Source: Phycisphaerae bacterium (GTDB taxonomy: Bacteria > Planctomycetota > Phycisphaerae > SM23-33). Taken from it: a DNA stretch of 10,030 nt. Every line of letters starts with the position of its first letter. The first letter of the stretch is position 1. Made by a program: the position numbers and the translations under genes. The notes under the pieces are model-generated. The model saw only the letters and a list, made by a program, of their open reading frames with translations, made no database searches and was not told the DNA's origin. The stretch is taken from contig DAOVQV010000033.1 of the NCBI GenBank assembly GCA_030628445.1, forward strand, positions 1-10,030. Reading direction: 5' to 3'. This document shows, in pieces, positions 1-5,389 of this stretch.

Positions 1-243
1 AACGACGACGGCGTGGTGGACATCGTGGACCTGACAGCTCTGGCTGCCAATTGGCTTGCCCCCGGCCCGCCCTGGTGGACCTCGGGCGACTTCGACGGGA
101 ACGGTGTGGTCGACATCGTGGACCTGACCGCACTGGCGGCGAACTGGTCCACTGTCGGCAGCGCGCCCCCCGTGCCCGAGCCGGGTTGCGTGGCGCTGTT
201 GTCCGTGGGCTGTTTGGCGCTGCTGAGGCGCCGCAGGAAATAG
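1..243 (+). CDS. C-terminal part of a dockerin type I / PEP-CTERM exported protein (5' truncated)
   Basis: The reading frame is open from base 1 and gives 80 residues before TAG. Two dockerin type I half-repeats are visible, around residues 1-18 and 30-49, each a calcium-loop pattern (D-x-N/D-G-x-V-D) followed by the helix DLTALAANW. After them comes a PEP-CTERM sorting signal: a PVPEP motif at residues 58-61, a hydrophobic stretch (63-75) and a basic tail RRRRK. In known families dockerins bind cohesins or mediate protein-protein attachment, and PEP-CTERM tails are processed by exosortase during export. This protein is therefore probably secreted or surface-associated. The catalytic or binding part lies upstream of the window, so the specific function cannot be told. 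A terminator follows at 400-428. Confidence 0.85.
   Translation, partial: NDDGVVDIVDLTALAANWLAPGPPWWTSGDFDGNGVVDIVDLTALAANWSTVGSAPPVPEPGCVALLSVGCLALLRRRRK
10..147 (+). repeat. Two copies of a 45-bp dockerin-coding repeat (10-54 and 103-147)
   Basis: Codons 4-18 and 35-49 of the partial protein encode the same 15 residues, GVVDIVDLTALAANW. The two DNA copies are 93 bases apart and differ at 7 of 45 positions; every difference is synonymous. This is the usual internal duplication of a dockerin domain. Confidence 0.8.
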
Positions 244-321
244 GCCGCCGCTTTTCCATGGCGAGCTTTGTGCTTCTGTGAGCCCAGAGGCCGAAGCCAA
301 GCCGTTGTTATAGACCGGCCG

Positions 322-361
322 TGCCGTTCGGCGTGGCATTACCAAGCTGCGCCGAACGGTA
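322..361. repeat. Inverted repeat / hairpin downstream of the PEP-CTERM gene
   Basis: A perfect 10-bp inverted repeat (324-333 with 350-359) extends to about 16 pairs if G-U pairs are allowed, leaving a loop of about 8 bases. There is no T tract after it, so it is not a standard intrinsic terminator. It may protect the 3' end of the mRNA, or act with the terminator at 400-428. Confidence 0.5.
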
Positions 362-399
362 GCGCGGGCGGTTCCGTGAGATGTGTGTGCGTTGATAAG

Positions 400-428
400 C
401 CCCTGGTTGGACCAGCCGGGGGTTTCTT
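400..428 (+). terminator. Rho-independent terminator of the PEP-CTERM gene
   Basis: Four C (400-403) pair with four G (418-421), and GGTT (405-408) pairs with AGCC (414-417, one G-U), with one bulged T and a 5-base loop. The stem is followed by GTTTCTT. It sits about 155 bases after the plus-strand stop codon and about 60 bases past the lexA 3' end, so the hairpin may also slow minus-strand transcription, although that side lacks a T run. Confidence 0.6.
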
Positions 429-489
429 GCTCAATTGAATGTGATTGTCGGTCTGGTTCGCCCTTCCTCCGTCAGGCCTAAGCCGCCGG

Positions 490-1095
490 TTACATCTTTC
501 GGATCACGCCGACGACGATGCCTTGGATATCCACGTTATCCACGTAGATGGGCTTGAATCTCGGGTTGGCCGGCTGGAGACGGATGCGGCCCTTTTCTTT
601 GTGGAAACGTTTCAGCGTGGTTTCCCCGTCATCCAGCAACGCCACAACCGTCTGGCCGTTTCGAGCTGTGTTGCGGCGCTCGCAGATTACATAATCCCCG
701 TCGCAGATGTGTTCGTCCACCATGCTGTCGCCGGTGACCTCAAGTACGAACCTCTCGCCAGGACGGGCGAACAGCTCGTCGAAGTCCAGCATCTGGCGGT
801 CCTCGATTGCTTCAATCGGCTTCCCGGCTGCGATTCGTCCGGCTAGGGGCAATCCGCTCGACTGTTCGTCGGGGAATTGTACGTCAGGATGGACTTGCAA
901 AGAGCGGGCGCTGTGTTTCGGGCCGCGCAGAAGCAGGCCCTTTTTTTCGAGGGCGTTTACGTGCTCGAAGACCGTGACCTTTGTCAGATGAAAATGGTCG
1001 CCGATCTCCTGCATAGTCGGGGAATAGCCATGCCGTTCGCGCCAGTGGCGAATGAACTGGAGGATCTGAAGTTGCCTCGGAGTGACGGGTTGCAT
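490..1095 (-). CDS. lexA: LexA repressor (SOS regulator, S24 self-cleaving)
   Basis: This 201-residue protein matches the usual LexA length and layout. An N-terminal winged helix-turn-helix covers residues 1-70, beginning TPRQLQILQFI with YSPTMQEIGDHF in the recognition region. The C-terminal S24 peptidase domain has the Ala85-Gly86 scissile bond in LAGRIAAG, the nucleophile Ser124 in GDSM, and the general base Lys162 in TTLKRF. LexA represses DNA-repair genes until RecA filaments on single-stranded DNA trigger self-cleavage. The start is fixed by a strong AAGGAGG about 7 bases before the ATG. No convincing promoter lies within 200 bases upstream; the best minus-strand promoter-like sequence I see is near 1627-1655, which would leave a leader of about 520 bases. 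LexA usually represses its own gene, so its operator should lie upstream. Confidence 0.96.
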   Translation of the reverse strand: MQPVTPRQLQILQFIRHWRERHGYSPTMQEIGDHFHLTKVTVFEHVNALEKKGLLLRGPKHSARSLQVHPDVQFPDEQSSGLPLAGRIAAGKPIEAIEDRQMLDFDELFARPGERFVLEVTGDSMVDEHICDGDYVICERRNTARNGQTVVALLDDGETTLKRFHKEKGRIRLQPANPRFKPIYVDNVDIQGIVVGVIRKM

Positions 1096-1474
1096 GATCG
1101 GCCTCCTTAGGTTCAGCGGTCCGGGCCGGACAGGGGGATTCGTCCCGCCGCGCCTCCGACCGGGCTTTGACAGCGTAGCTGTCCTCTGTAGATCGCGCTG
1201 CGACGTTTTCGAGTTCGGCAGAAGCTTCGGTGATGATCTGGGTGCCGTCCTGCAGCTTCCGTGCCGGGCGCTGCGCAGCAGCCAGGATTTGGACTGCGCT
1301 GACTATTTTCCTTCCGATTCTGCGCCACGAAGTTTCACCTGAGCGGAGCTCTGCCACGGGTGCCTTGGGTTCGTCTCGTTCGCGCGAGCCTTGCGGTGAC
1401 GGCTTGGACAAGGCCGGCCAAACGCGGACGTAATCCCCGCCAGGCCCGAACTGGCACAAGGGTGGGTCGATCAT
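884..1474 (-). CDS. Doubtful ORF upstream of and overlapping lexA
   Basis: An open frame of 196 codons starts with ATG at 1474, preceded by a weak AAGGG about 9 bases away, and runs 212 bases into lexA in another frame. The part outside lexA (about residues 45-110) reads like a plausible charged, helical protein, for example KLQDGTQIITEASAELENVA. The part inside lexA is a shadow frame. An overlap this long is unusual, I recognise no family, and GC-rich DNA often leaves such frames open. It could be chance, a decayed gene, or a real short gene with a frameshift near its 3' end. A second minus frame (1113-1328) stops just before the lexA ribosome binding site. Confidence 0.15.
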   Translation of the reverse strand: MIDPPLCQFGPGGDYVRVWPALSKPSPQGSRERDEPKAPVAELRSGETSWRRIGRKIVSAVQILAAAQRPARKLQDGTQIITEASAELENVAARSTEDSYAVKARSEARRDESPCPARTAEPKEADHATRHSEATSDPPVHSPLARTAWLFPDYAGDRRPFSSDKGHGLRARKRPRKKGPASARPETQRPLFASPS

Positions 1475-1626
1475 GGTTCACAGCCCTTCATCGCTTCGCG
1501 TGCTTTGGGCTTGCCAGATGGTTAGGAATGCACGTCCATCTGCAAACACCAAAGCAGCACGTGATGTGACCGCGAACTGCGCCGATCCACCGGCGTCACC
1601 GCAAATTCGGCTTTTGTTCGCAGTCC

Positions 1627-1665
1627 AGACTACCCTAACATCGGTCGAACGTCAAGAAAGACGTT
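1627..1665 (-). promoter_or_regulatory. Candidate minus-strand promoter with overlapping palindrome, possibly for lexA
   Basis: On the minus strand, TTGACG (1655-1650) is separated by 17 bases from TAGTCT (1632-1627). A perfect palindrome AACGTC-6-GACGTT (1648-1665) covers the -35 box. GTTC-7-GTTA lies in the spacer on the minus strand, one base from the GTTC-N7-GTTC pattern known for alphaproteobacterial LexA. Either element could be an operator. The distance to lexA (about 520 bases from the predicted start site) is a weakness, and the -10 matches only 3 of 6 consensus positions. Confidence 0.3.
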
Positions 1666-1876
1666 AGGAGTTTTTTTCGCAGTTTCTTCCAGGTTCCGCT
1701 GTGGGCGCGGCGGCGGGAGGACCTGCTGACGGCGTAAGGTCTCCCGCCCGGGCCCAATATGTTCAACGCCGCGCCGGCGGGTGCACTACCTGCGGTATCT
1801 GTCCTTCATCGGACGAGGTGAGGCGAGTTCTTGACAAGAAAACATCGGCGGGGGTCAAAAGGACCTGAAGCTGCGC

Positions 1877-1911
1877 AAAAAAGCGACATGGCAGGGGGTA
1901 TGCCATGCCGC
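1877..1911 (-). terminator. Rho-independent terminator of the coiled-coil gene
   Basis: Read on the minus strand, an 11-bp stem (GCGGCATGGCA with TGCCATGTCGC, one G-U pair) encloses a 7-base loop and is followed directly by TTTTTT (1882-1877). It lies 77 bases past the stop codon of the minus-strand gene at 1988-2284. Confidence 0.8.
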
Positions 1912-1922
1912 CAACTGCGCGC

Positions 1923-1967
1923 CCTCCGTCAGCTGTGCCGGGGGGGAGTGTGCTGACGGAGGTTTTT
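1923..1967 (+). terminator. Strong plus-strand rho-independent terminator without an upstream gene
   Basis: A perfect 11-bp stem (CCTCCGTCAGC at 1923-1933 with GCTGACGGAGG at 1952-1962) is followed immediately by TTTTT. The 18-base loop contains a run of seven G. The minus strand has no T run after the stem, so the signal is directional. No plus-strand gene between 1096 and 1923 explains it. It would stop transcripts from running antisense into the coiled-coil gene. Confidence 0.75.
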
Positions 1968-1987
1968 CAAGGCACGTCAACCGTCAA

Positions 1988-2284
1988 TTACGGTGAAGAT
2001 GAGCCGTCGTCGCCGTTTTTGTCCTTGTCTTTGTCATGCGGTGGACGCGCTTCAAGCATCTGCCGCAGGTACCGATTCTCGCGCCTGGTTGCTTCCAAAT
2101 CGAACAGCAGGTATTTGATCTGAAGGCGAAGCACTTCTAAGGTCTCTTCCGTCGATACTTGATCTGTGGGGCTGTTGGATAGGTACATACCCTCGGGTGT
2201 CCGCTTCTTGGCGTTTGCGGCCGGCAGCGCCATAATGGTCTTGTTTAGAAAGGCCAACTCTTTTTTTATTGCCGCCTCGTTCAT
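1988..2284 (-). CDS. Small hypothetical coiled-coil protein
   Basis: A 98-residue protein that I cannot assign to a named family. The ATG at 2284 is chosen because AGGAG lies 9 bases upstream; a TTG 21 bases further up would place that ribosome site inside the gene. The N-terminal part (1-28) is helical, with a KKELAFLNKTIMALPA pattern. Residues 44-80 form a likely coiled coil with leucines at heptad-like spacing and many charged residues. The tail (81-98) is polar and disordered (DKDKDKNGDDGSSSP). There is no signal peptide or membrane segment, so it is probably cytoplasmic, perhaps a dimerising adaptor. It has its own terminator (1877-1911) and gene-poor DNA on both sides, so it looks monocistronic. 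The ribosome site, terminator and protein-like composition argue that it is real. Confidence 0.7.
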   Translation of the reverse strand: MNEAAIKKELAFLNKTIMALPAANAKKRTPEGMYLSNSPTDQVSTEETLEVLRLQIKYLLFDLEATRRENRYLRQMLEARPPHDKDKDKNGDDGSSSP

Positions 2285-2845
2285 GGCAGCTTTCTCCTGG
2301 TACAAAGAACGAAAAACTTAGCAGGGCAAATTACCAATCAGCCCTGGCGCACACATTAGCAGCAGTATCTAGTGCAATTGCAGTACCATGGCTCCGGTGC
2401 GCGGCGGCGATGTCCGTTGGGCCTAACCTCTTTGTAATGCGCTGGTTGCGTCTGCAAGAAGCTGTCGGAAGCTGCGATGAGGCTACTGATTATGCCGCTA
2501 GTGTTGCCGGCACGCATCACTGCGATTGGTGCAAACCACGTAACTCCTTTCGCAATAGTCTGTAAGCACAGGTCGTCGGTTCGCGCCGGGCGTTGTTTAC
2601 CAAGAGCAACACAATTCGAGAAGCCGACACTTCGAGGTTGCTTTTTGTCTTGGGCGGTCGGCTGGGCTGTGCCTTGTGTTGGACCTGTGATTACCTAGGT
2701 CGGGGTCCGGCATTTCGGGTCGGACCTGCTAAGCCGGGGAAGGAGGGCGGGTCTTGGCAGTTGTGGAATTCCCGGTTGCGATGTGCATTGATCTGAGGGT
2801 AACTTCCCTTTGTGGATATGATTGAGCTATAGGCAGACTGCACTG
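2285..2845. other. 561-base region without a confident gene
   Basis: This gap separates two divergently oriented genes and should hold both promoters. No ORF here has convincing codon use or a ribosome site. Visible structures are an inverted repeat CAGGGC/GCCCTG (2322-2346) and a 9-bp stem with a 26-base loop (2602-2610 with 2637-2645). A 7-bp inverted repeat (2622-2628 with 2657-2663) and GGTCCG/CGGACC (2704-2726) are also present. The sequence looks less GC-biased than the neighbouring genes. It could be plain regulatory DNA, a decayed gene or a structured RNA; I cannot decide. Confidence 0.5.
2817..2822 (+). promoter_or_regulatory. Candidate -10 box for the maf operon
   Basis: TATGAT (5 of 6 matches to TATAAT) lies 23 bases before the maf ATG and would give a leader of about 17 bases. 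No good -35 is present at 17 bases spacing; TTGATC at 2788-2793 is too far away. It is therefore only tentative. Confidence 0.3.
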
Positions 2846-3454
2846 ATGGACAGAGCCAGCAAATCCCCGCCGCTTATCCTCGCCTCGGCGAGCCCCCGGC
2901 GCCGAAAGCTTCTCGCTGAGGCGGGTCTTGTCTTTGAAGTCGTCTCCCCGCCCGTCGACGAGCCCGATCATGTGGGTCTGCTCCCGCCGGCCCAGCGGGC
3001 TGAGGCGCTGGCGTACTTCAAAGCGCGCTCTGTTTCCCAGTATTATCCCGGAAGCTTAATTCTAGGTGCCGATACGATCGTAGCGGTCAGCGGCGTTGTT
3101 CTAGGCAAGCCGGCCGATCAACTCGAAGCCCGCCGGATGCTCCAGACGCTTTCGGGAACGCGACACGTTGTGATCACCGGTGTAGCATTGTTGGGCCCGG
3201 ATAAGCGGCGGCTGATTGCTTCTGAGACCACCTATGTGACAATGCGGCCGATGTCGAATGGCGAGATCGAATCGTATATCGCCTCCGGCGAATGGGAGGG
3301 CAAGGCCGGCGCTTATGCGATCCAGGAGACTGCTGACCGATTCGTCGTGTCCGTTGAGGGGAGCTTTTCGAATGTCGTTGGCCTACCGGTTAAGCTGGTC
3401 AAACGGATGGTTAATGAGCTATGGAAAAGCCCCGATGCGCATAAGCCCCGCTGA
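2846..3454 (+). CDS. maf: Maf-family nucleoside triphosphate pyrophosphatase (YhdE-like, dTTP/UTP)
   Basis: This 202-residue protein has the full Maf signature. The substrate-binding SASPRRRKLL is at residues 14-23, the catalytic GADTIV at 74-79 (Asp76) and GKP at 87-89. GAYAIQ is at 155-160 and GSFSNVVGLP at 172-181. Maf enzymes hydrolyse non-canonical or excess nucleoside triphosphates to the monophosphate and pyrophosphate in the cytoplasm. The GAYAIQ segment is typical of the YhdE branch (dTTP/UTP) rather than the YceF branch (7-methyl-GTP), so that specificity is inferred. The ATG at 2846 starts the protein shortly before the conserved core; a TTG at 2822 is less likely because it overlaps the candidate -10 box. 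The ribosome site is weak. The next gene begins 51 bases downstream on the same strand, so an operon is likely. Confidence 0.93.
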   Translation: MDRASKSPPLILASASPRRRKLLAEAGLVFEVVSPPVDEPDHVGLLPPAQRAEALAYFKARSVSQYYPGSLILGADTIVAVSGVVLGKPADQLEARRMLQTLSGTRHVVITGVALLGPDKRRLIASETTYVTMRPMSNGEIESYIASGEWEGKAGAYAIQETADRFVVSVEGSFSNVVGLPVKLVKRMVNELWKSPDAHKPR

Positions 3455-3505
3455 GGCCCTGTCATTTTAGGCTCACGGCGCTTCTTTAGGAAGGATACAG
3501 GTCCG

Positions 3506-4021
3506 TTGAATGCTTCTGTTACCTGCAGGTTGATCCAGGCGCTGGTAAGGCGACTGGTTGCTGCCTTGGTCATGGGTGTTTTGCTTTATATCGTCGGTGC
3601 CGGTTGTGGTGGGGAATCGGCCGGGCCTGAAGTGATTATCAATCAGAGGCGCTGGTCGGTCGAGTTAGCCGTCACCTTCCTCCAGCGATATCAGGGGCTC
3701 TCGGGGCGGGCAAACCTAGCAGAAGACGTCGGTATGCTTTTCGTGTACCCGGACGCTCGGGTCCGGGGCTTTTGTATGCGCGGGTGTCTGATTCCGCTTG
3801 ATGTGGCGTTCATCGGTTCGGACCTGCGGGTAGTCAAGATATGCACAATGTCCGTCGAGCCAGACCACGCCGGGCGGGTCATCTACAGCAGCGACGTTCC
3901 CATCCAGTACGTCCTGGAGGTTCGTGCAGGCGGCCTGGCGAGAGCAGGGGTAGCTGTGGGGGATAAAGTCTTACTGCAAGGGAAGATCCCCGACGCTGCT
4001 AAAGCCGCCCCGGACCCATGA
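3506..4021 (+). CDS. DUF192-family lipoprotein
   Basis: The 171-residue product has a basic N-terminus (RLIQALVRR), a hydrophobic segment (17-33) and a lipobox-like GAGC ending at Cys34, so it is probably an exported lipoprotein. The rest matches the DUF192 layout: QRYQGLSGRANL (60-71), GMLFVYPD (76-83), FCMRGCLIPLDVAF (89-102), YVLEVRAGGLARAGVAVGD (135-153). The molecular role of DUF192 is not established. The position usually written FWMKN reads FCMRGC here, with cysteines 90 and 94. The TTG start is chosen because AGGAAGGA lies about 9 bases upstream and because it gives a complete signal peptide; an ATG at codon 23 would cut the signal in half. The stop overlaps the next start (ATGA), indicating translational coupling to the phosphatase gene. 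Confidence 0.85.
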   Translation: MNASVTCRLIQALVRRLVAALVMGVLLYIVGAGCGGESAGPEVIINQRRWSVELAVTFLQRYQGLSGRANLAEDVGMLFVYPDARVRGFCMRGCLIPLDVAFIGSDLRVVKICTMSVEPDHAGRVIYSSDVPIQYVLEVRAGGLARAGVAVGDKVLLQGKIPDAAKAAPDP

Positions 4022-5262
4022 CGATGAGCAGATGGGTGCAGCGGTGCCTTTCCGTCATTGGTTTGGGAGTGGGAGCTATCTTGGCAGTTAAGACAAAATC
4101 CAGGCTTCTTTGGGTGAGCGACATCCCCGCCCCGCCGGACCTCTGCGAAACCTTGGGCGACGATTGGGAATTGACGCCGTACCATGACGCCGAACCGCTC
4201 GGCCCGCAACTGGTAGATATGACGCTGGTCGTGGTCTATAGTAGCGGGGATCCTGAGTCTCAGCACCAGTTCTGCCGGGTTGTTAACGCACTGGCGCGTG
4301 CCTCTGCTGTCGGCGTCTTCATCGTGCCCGAGGACCTCCTGCCAGTCTGGACCGATCTGTGTCGCAAGCACGGGCAGTTTCTCTGTGTCAGCGAAGATAC
4401 CAGCCCCCAGGAGCTGGCTGCGAAGCTTTCCGCCGCTGCTGCGGTTCAGCCCATCGTCCGCGATCTTAAGTCTGAGCTGTCTGCGAAAAGTCAGAATGGC
4501 GCGTCGAGGGACCGAGTCAGCGACCAAATCGACGAAGAGATGCGCCTAGCGGCGAAGCTGCAACGAGACTTCCTTCCTCGCACCATGCCGCAGGTCGGAC
4601 CCACCCGGACGAGCGTGTTCTACCGGCCGGTCAGCTACCTCAGCGGCGATATCTACGACGTCAGTCGCTTGGACGAAACCCACCTGGGGTTCTTCATAGC
4701 TGATGCAGTCGGCCACGGCCTCCCGGCGGCGCTGTTCACGATGTTTATTAAGAGGGTCTTTCAGACCAAGCGGATATTCGAGCATAGCTATGAAATCGTT
4801 CCGCCTGACGTATCGCTGGCCGAGTTGAATGAAGATATCTGCCAGCAGGACCTTTCCAGTTGTGAGTTCTGCACCGCCGCGTATTGCGTGCTGGATACCG
4901 AGGATCTGTCTTTGGTTTATGCCCGCGCCGGCCATCCCGAGCCGGTCCTGATCCGCAGCGACGGCCAGGTGCAACTGCTGGCGGCAGAGGGGGGCCTGTT
5001 GGGGATTTTCCCCGAGGAGAAATACCAACTGGAGCGAATTCAGTTGGCTTCGGGCGACAGGCTGCTGCTGTACACCGATGGTGCGGAGCAGATACTGTGG
5101 GGGAAGGACAGGCCTGATCCGTCGGCCCTAGAGGAAGTATTCAGGCCGTGGTCTGGTATCCCGCGAGACCAAGTCCTCGAGAAGCTGGCGGATAGAATCA
5201 AGGCCGACGGGGATCGGCGACATGAAGACGACATCACCGTCTTGATCGTCGACGTCGAGTGA
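4018..5262 (+). CDS. RsbU/SpoIIE-type PP2C serine phosphatase with N-terminal receiver-like domain
   Basis: This protein has 414 residues. The C-terminal half (about 172-413) is a PP2C/SpoIIE phosphatase. It begins with the linker helix EMRLAAKLQRDFLP (174-187), then SGDIYD (209-214), ADAVGHGLPAAL (228-239), AGHPEPVL (304-311), YTDGAEQ (352-358) and EDDITVL (403-409). The expected metal-binding aspartates (Asp214, 229, 354 and 405) are present, so it should be active. Enzymes of this family usually dephosphorylate a STAS-domain anti-anti-sigma factor in partner switching. Residues 28-143 look like a receiver fold (RLLWVSD, DMTLVVVYSS, VGVFIVPED), but the usual phosphoacceptor Asp appears to be replaced, around Tyr74. 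Residues 9-24 are hydrophobic and could anchor the protein. The start overlaps the DUF192 stop. No partner protein is encoded nearby, so the target is unknown. Confidence 0.9.
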   Translation: MTMSRWVQRCLSVIGLGVGAILAVKTKSRLLWVSDIPAPPDLCETLGDDWELTPYHDAEPLGPQLVDMTLVVVYSSGDPESQHQFCRVVNALARASAVGVFIVPEDLLPVWTDLCRKHGQFLCVSEDTSPQELAAKLSAAAAVQPIVRDLKSELSAKSQNGASRDRVSDQIDEEMRLAAKLQRDFLPRTMPQVGPTRTSVFYRPVSYLSGDIYDVSRLDETHLGFFIADAVGHGLPAALFTMFIKRVFQTKRIFEHSYEIVPPDVSLAELNEDICQQDLSSCEFCTAAYCVLDTEDLSLVYARAGHPEPVLIRSDGQVQLLAAEGGLLGIFPEEKYQLERIQLASGDRLLLYTDGAEQILWGKDRPDPSALEEVFRPWSGIPRDQVLEKLADRIKADGDRRHEDDITVLIVDVE

Positions 5263-5272
5263 TTTCAGCTCC

Positions 5273-5308
5273 GATCAACGTACTCATCGTTATCCCAAAC
5301 TGTTTTTT
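5273..5308 (+). terminator. Weak possible terminator after the phosphatase gene
   Basis: A 7-bp stem with one bulged C (GATCAACG at 5273-5280 with CGTTATC at 5288-5294) has a 7-base loop. A run of six T begins 8 bases after the stem. The stem is AT-rich and the gap is longer than usual, so this is tentative; its place, just after the operon's last stop, supports it. Confidence 0.3.
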
Positions 5309-5389
5309 CCTTGTGCGAGGGGCTCGATTCGCCTTCACGAGACGGCCGGCCGGTCTGGCCTGGTTGGCACGTAACCACGCGGTCCGCTT

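Larger units (their letters stand above)
1712..1967 (+). ncRNA. Candidate structured plus-strand RNA ending in an intrinsic terminator
   Basis: A hairpin at 1712-1748 (13 bases against 12, one bulge, 12-base loop) lies upstream of a strong terminator at 1923-1967. Loop bases 1725-1732 (GCTGACGG) are identical to part of the terminator's right arm and complementary to bases 1926-1933 of its left arm, so loop-to-arm pairing could compete with the terminator. There is no plus-strand protein gene in front of the terminator. The 5' end is unknown: a start after the TTGACA at 1831 would give an RNA of about 100 nt lacking the first hairpin. I recognise no known RNA family; SRP RNA, tmRNA and RNase P signatures are absent. 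Confidence 0.25.
1096..1987. other. 892-base region without a confident gene
   Basis: This stretch lies between the lexA start and the 3' end of the coiled-coil gene. I see a short palindrome at 1169-1183 (GACAGC-3-GCTGTC), the doubtful ORF up to 1474, and a palindrome AACGTC-6-GACGTT at 1648-1665. A bulged hairpin lies at 1712-1748, a perfect TTGACA at 1831-1836 without a good -10, and two terminators of opposite orientation at 1877-1911 and 1923-1967. None of the short plus-strand ORFs looks coding. Confidence 0.6.

Noticed and set aside
445..846. 133-codon plus-strand ORF antisense to lexA
   Set aside because: It is a mirror frame of a clearly assigned gene, with no ribosome site or family match.
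1648..1677. AACGTC/GACGTT stem followed by TTTTTTT, as a plus-strand terminator
   Set aside because: The stem is only 6 bp, and 5 unpaired bases (AGGAG) separate it from the T run. An operator over the minus-strand promoter is the better reading, although a weak terminator is not excluded.
2416..2427. GTTGGGCCTAAC, matching the integron attC core motifs GTTRRRY and RYYYAAC
   Set aside because: The two cores overlap rather than bracket a 55-140 base hairpin, no integrase or second site is present, and the palindrome is short enough to be chance.
2269..2698. Plus-strand ORFs of 98 and 73 codons in the divergent gap
   Set aside because: No ribosome site, composition unlike the neighbouring genes, and no recognisable motif.
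1096..2845. Known RNA genes (SRP RNA, tmRNA, RNase P RNA, tRNA) in the two gene-poor regions
   Set aside because: I looked for their conserved core sequences by eye on both strands and found none; a covariance search could still find divergent forms.
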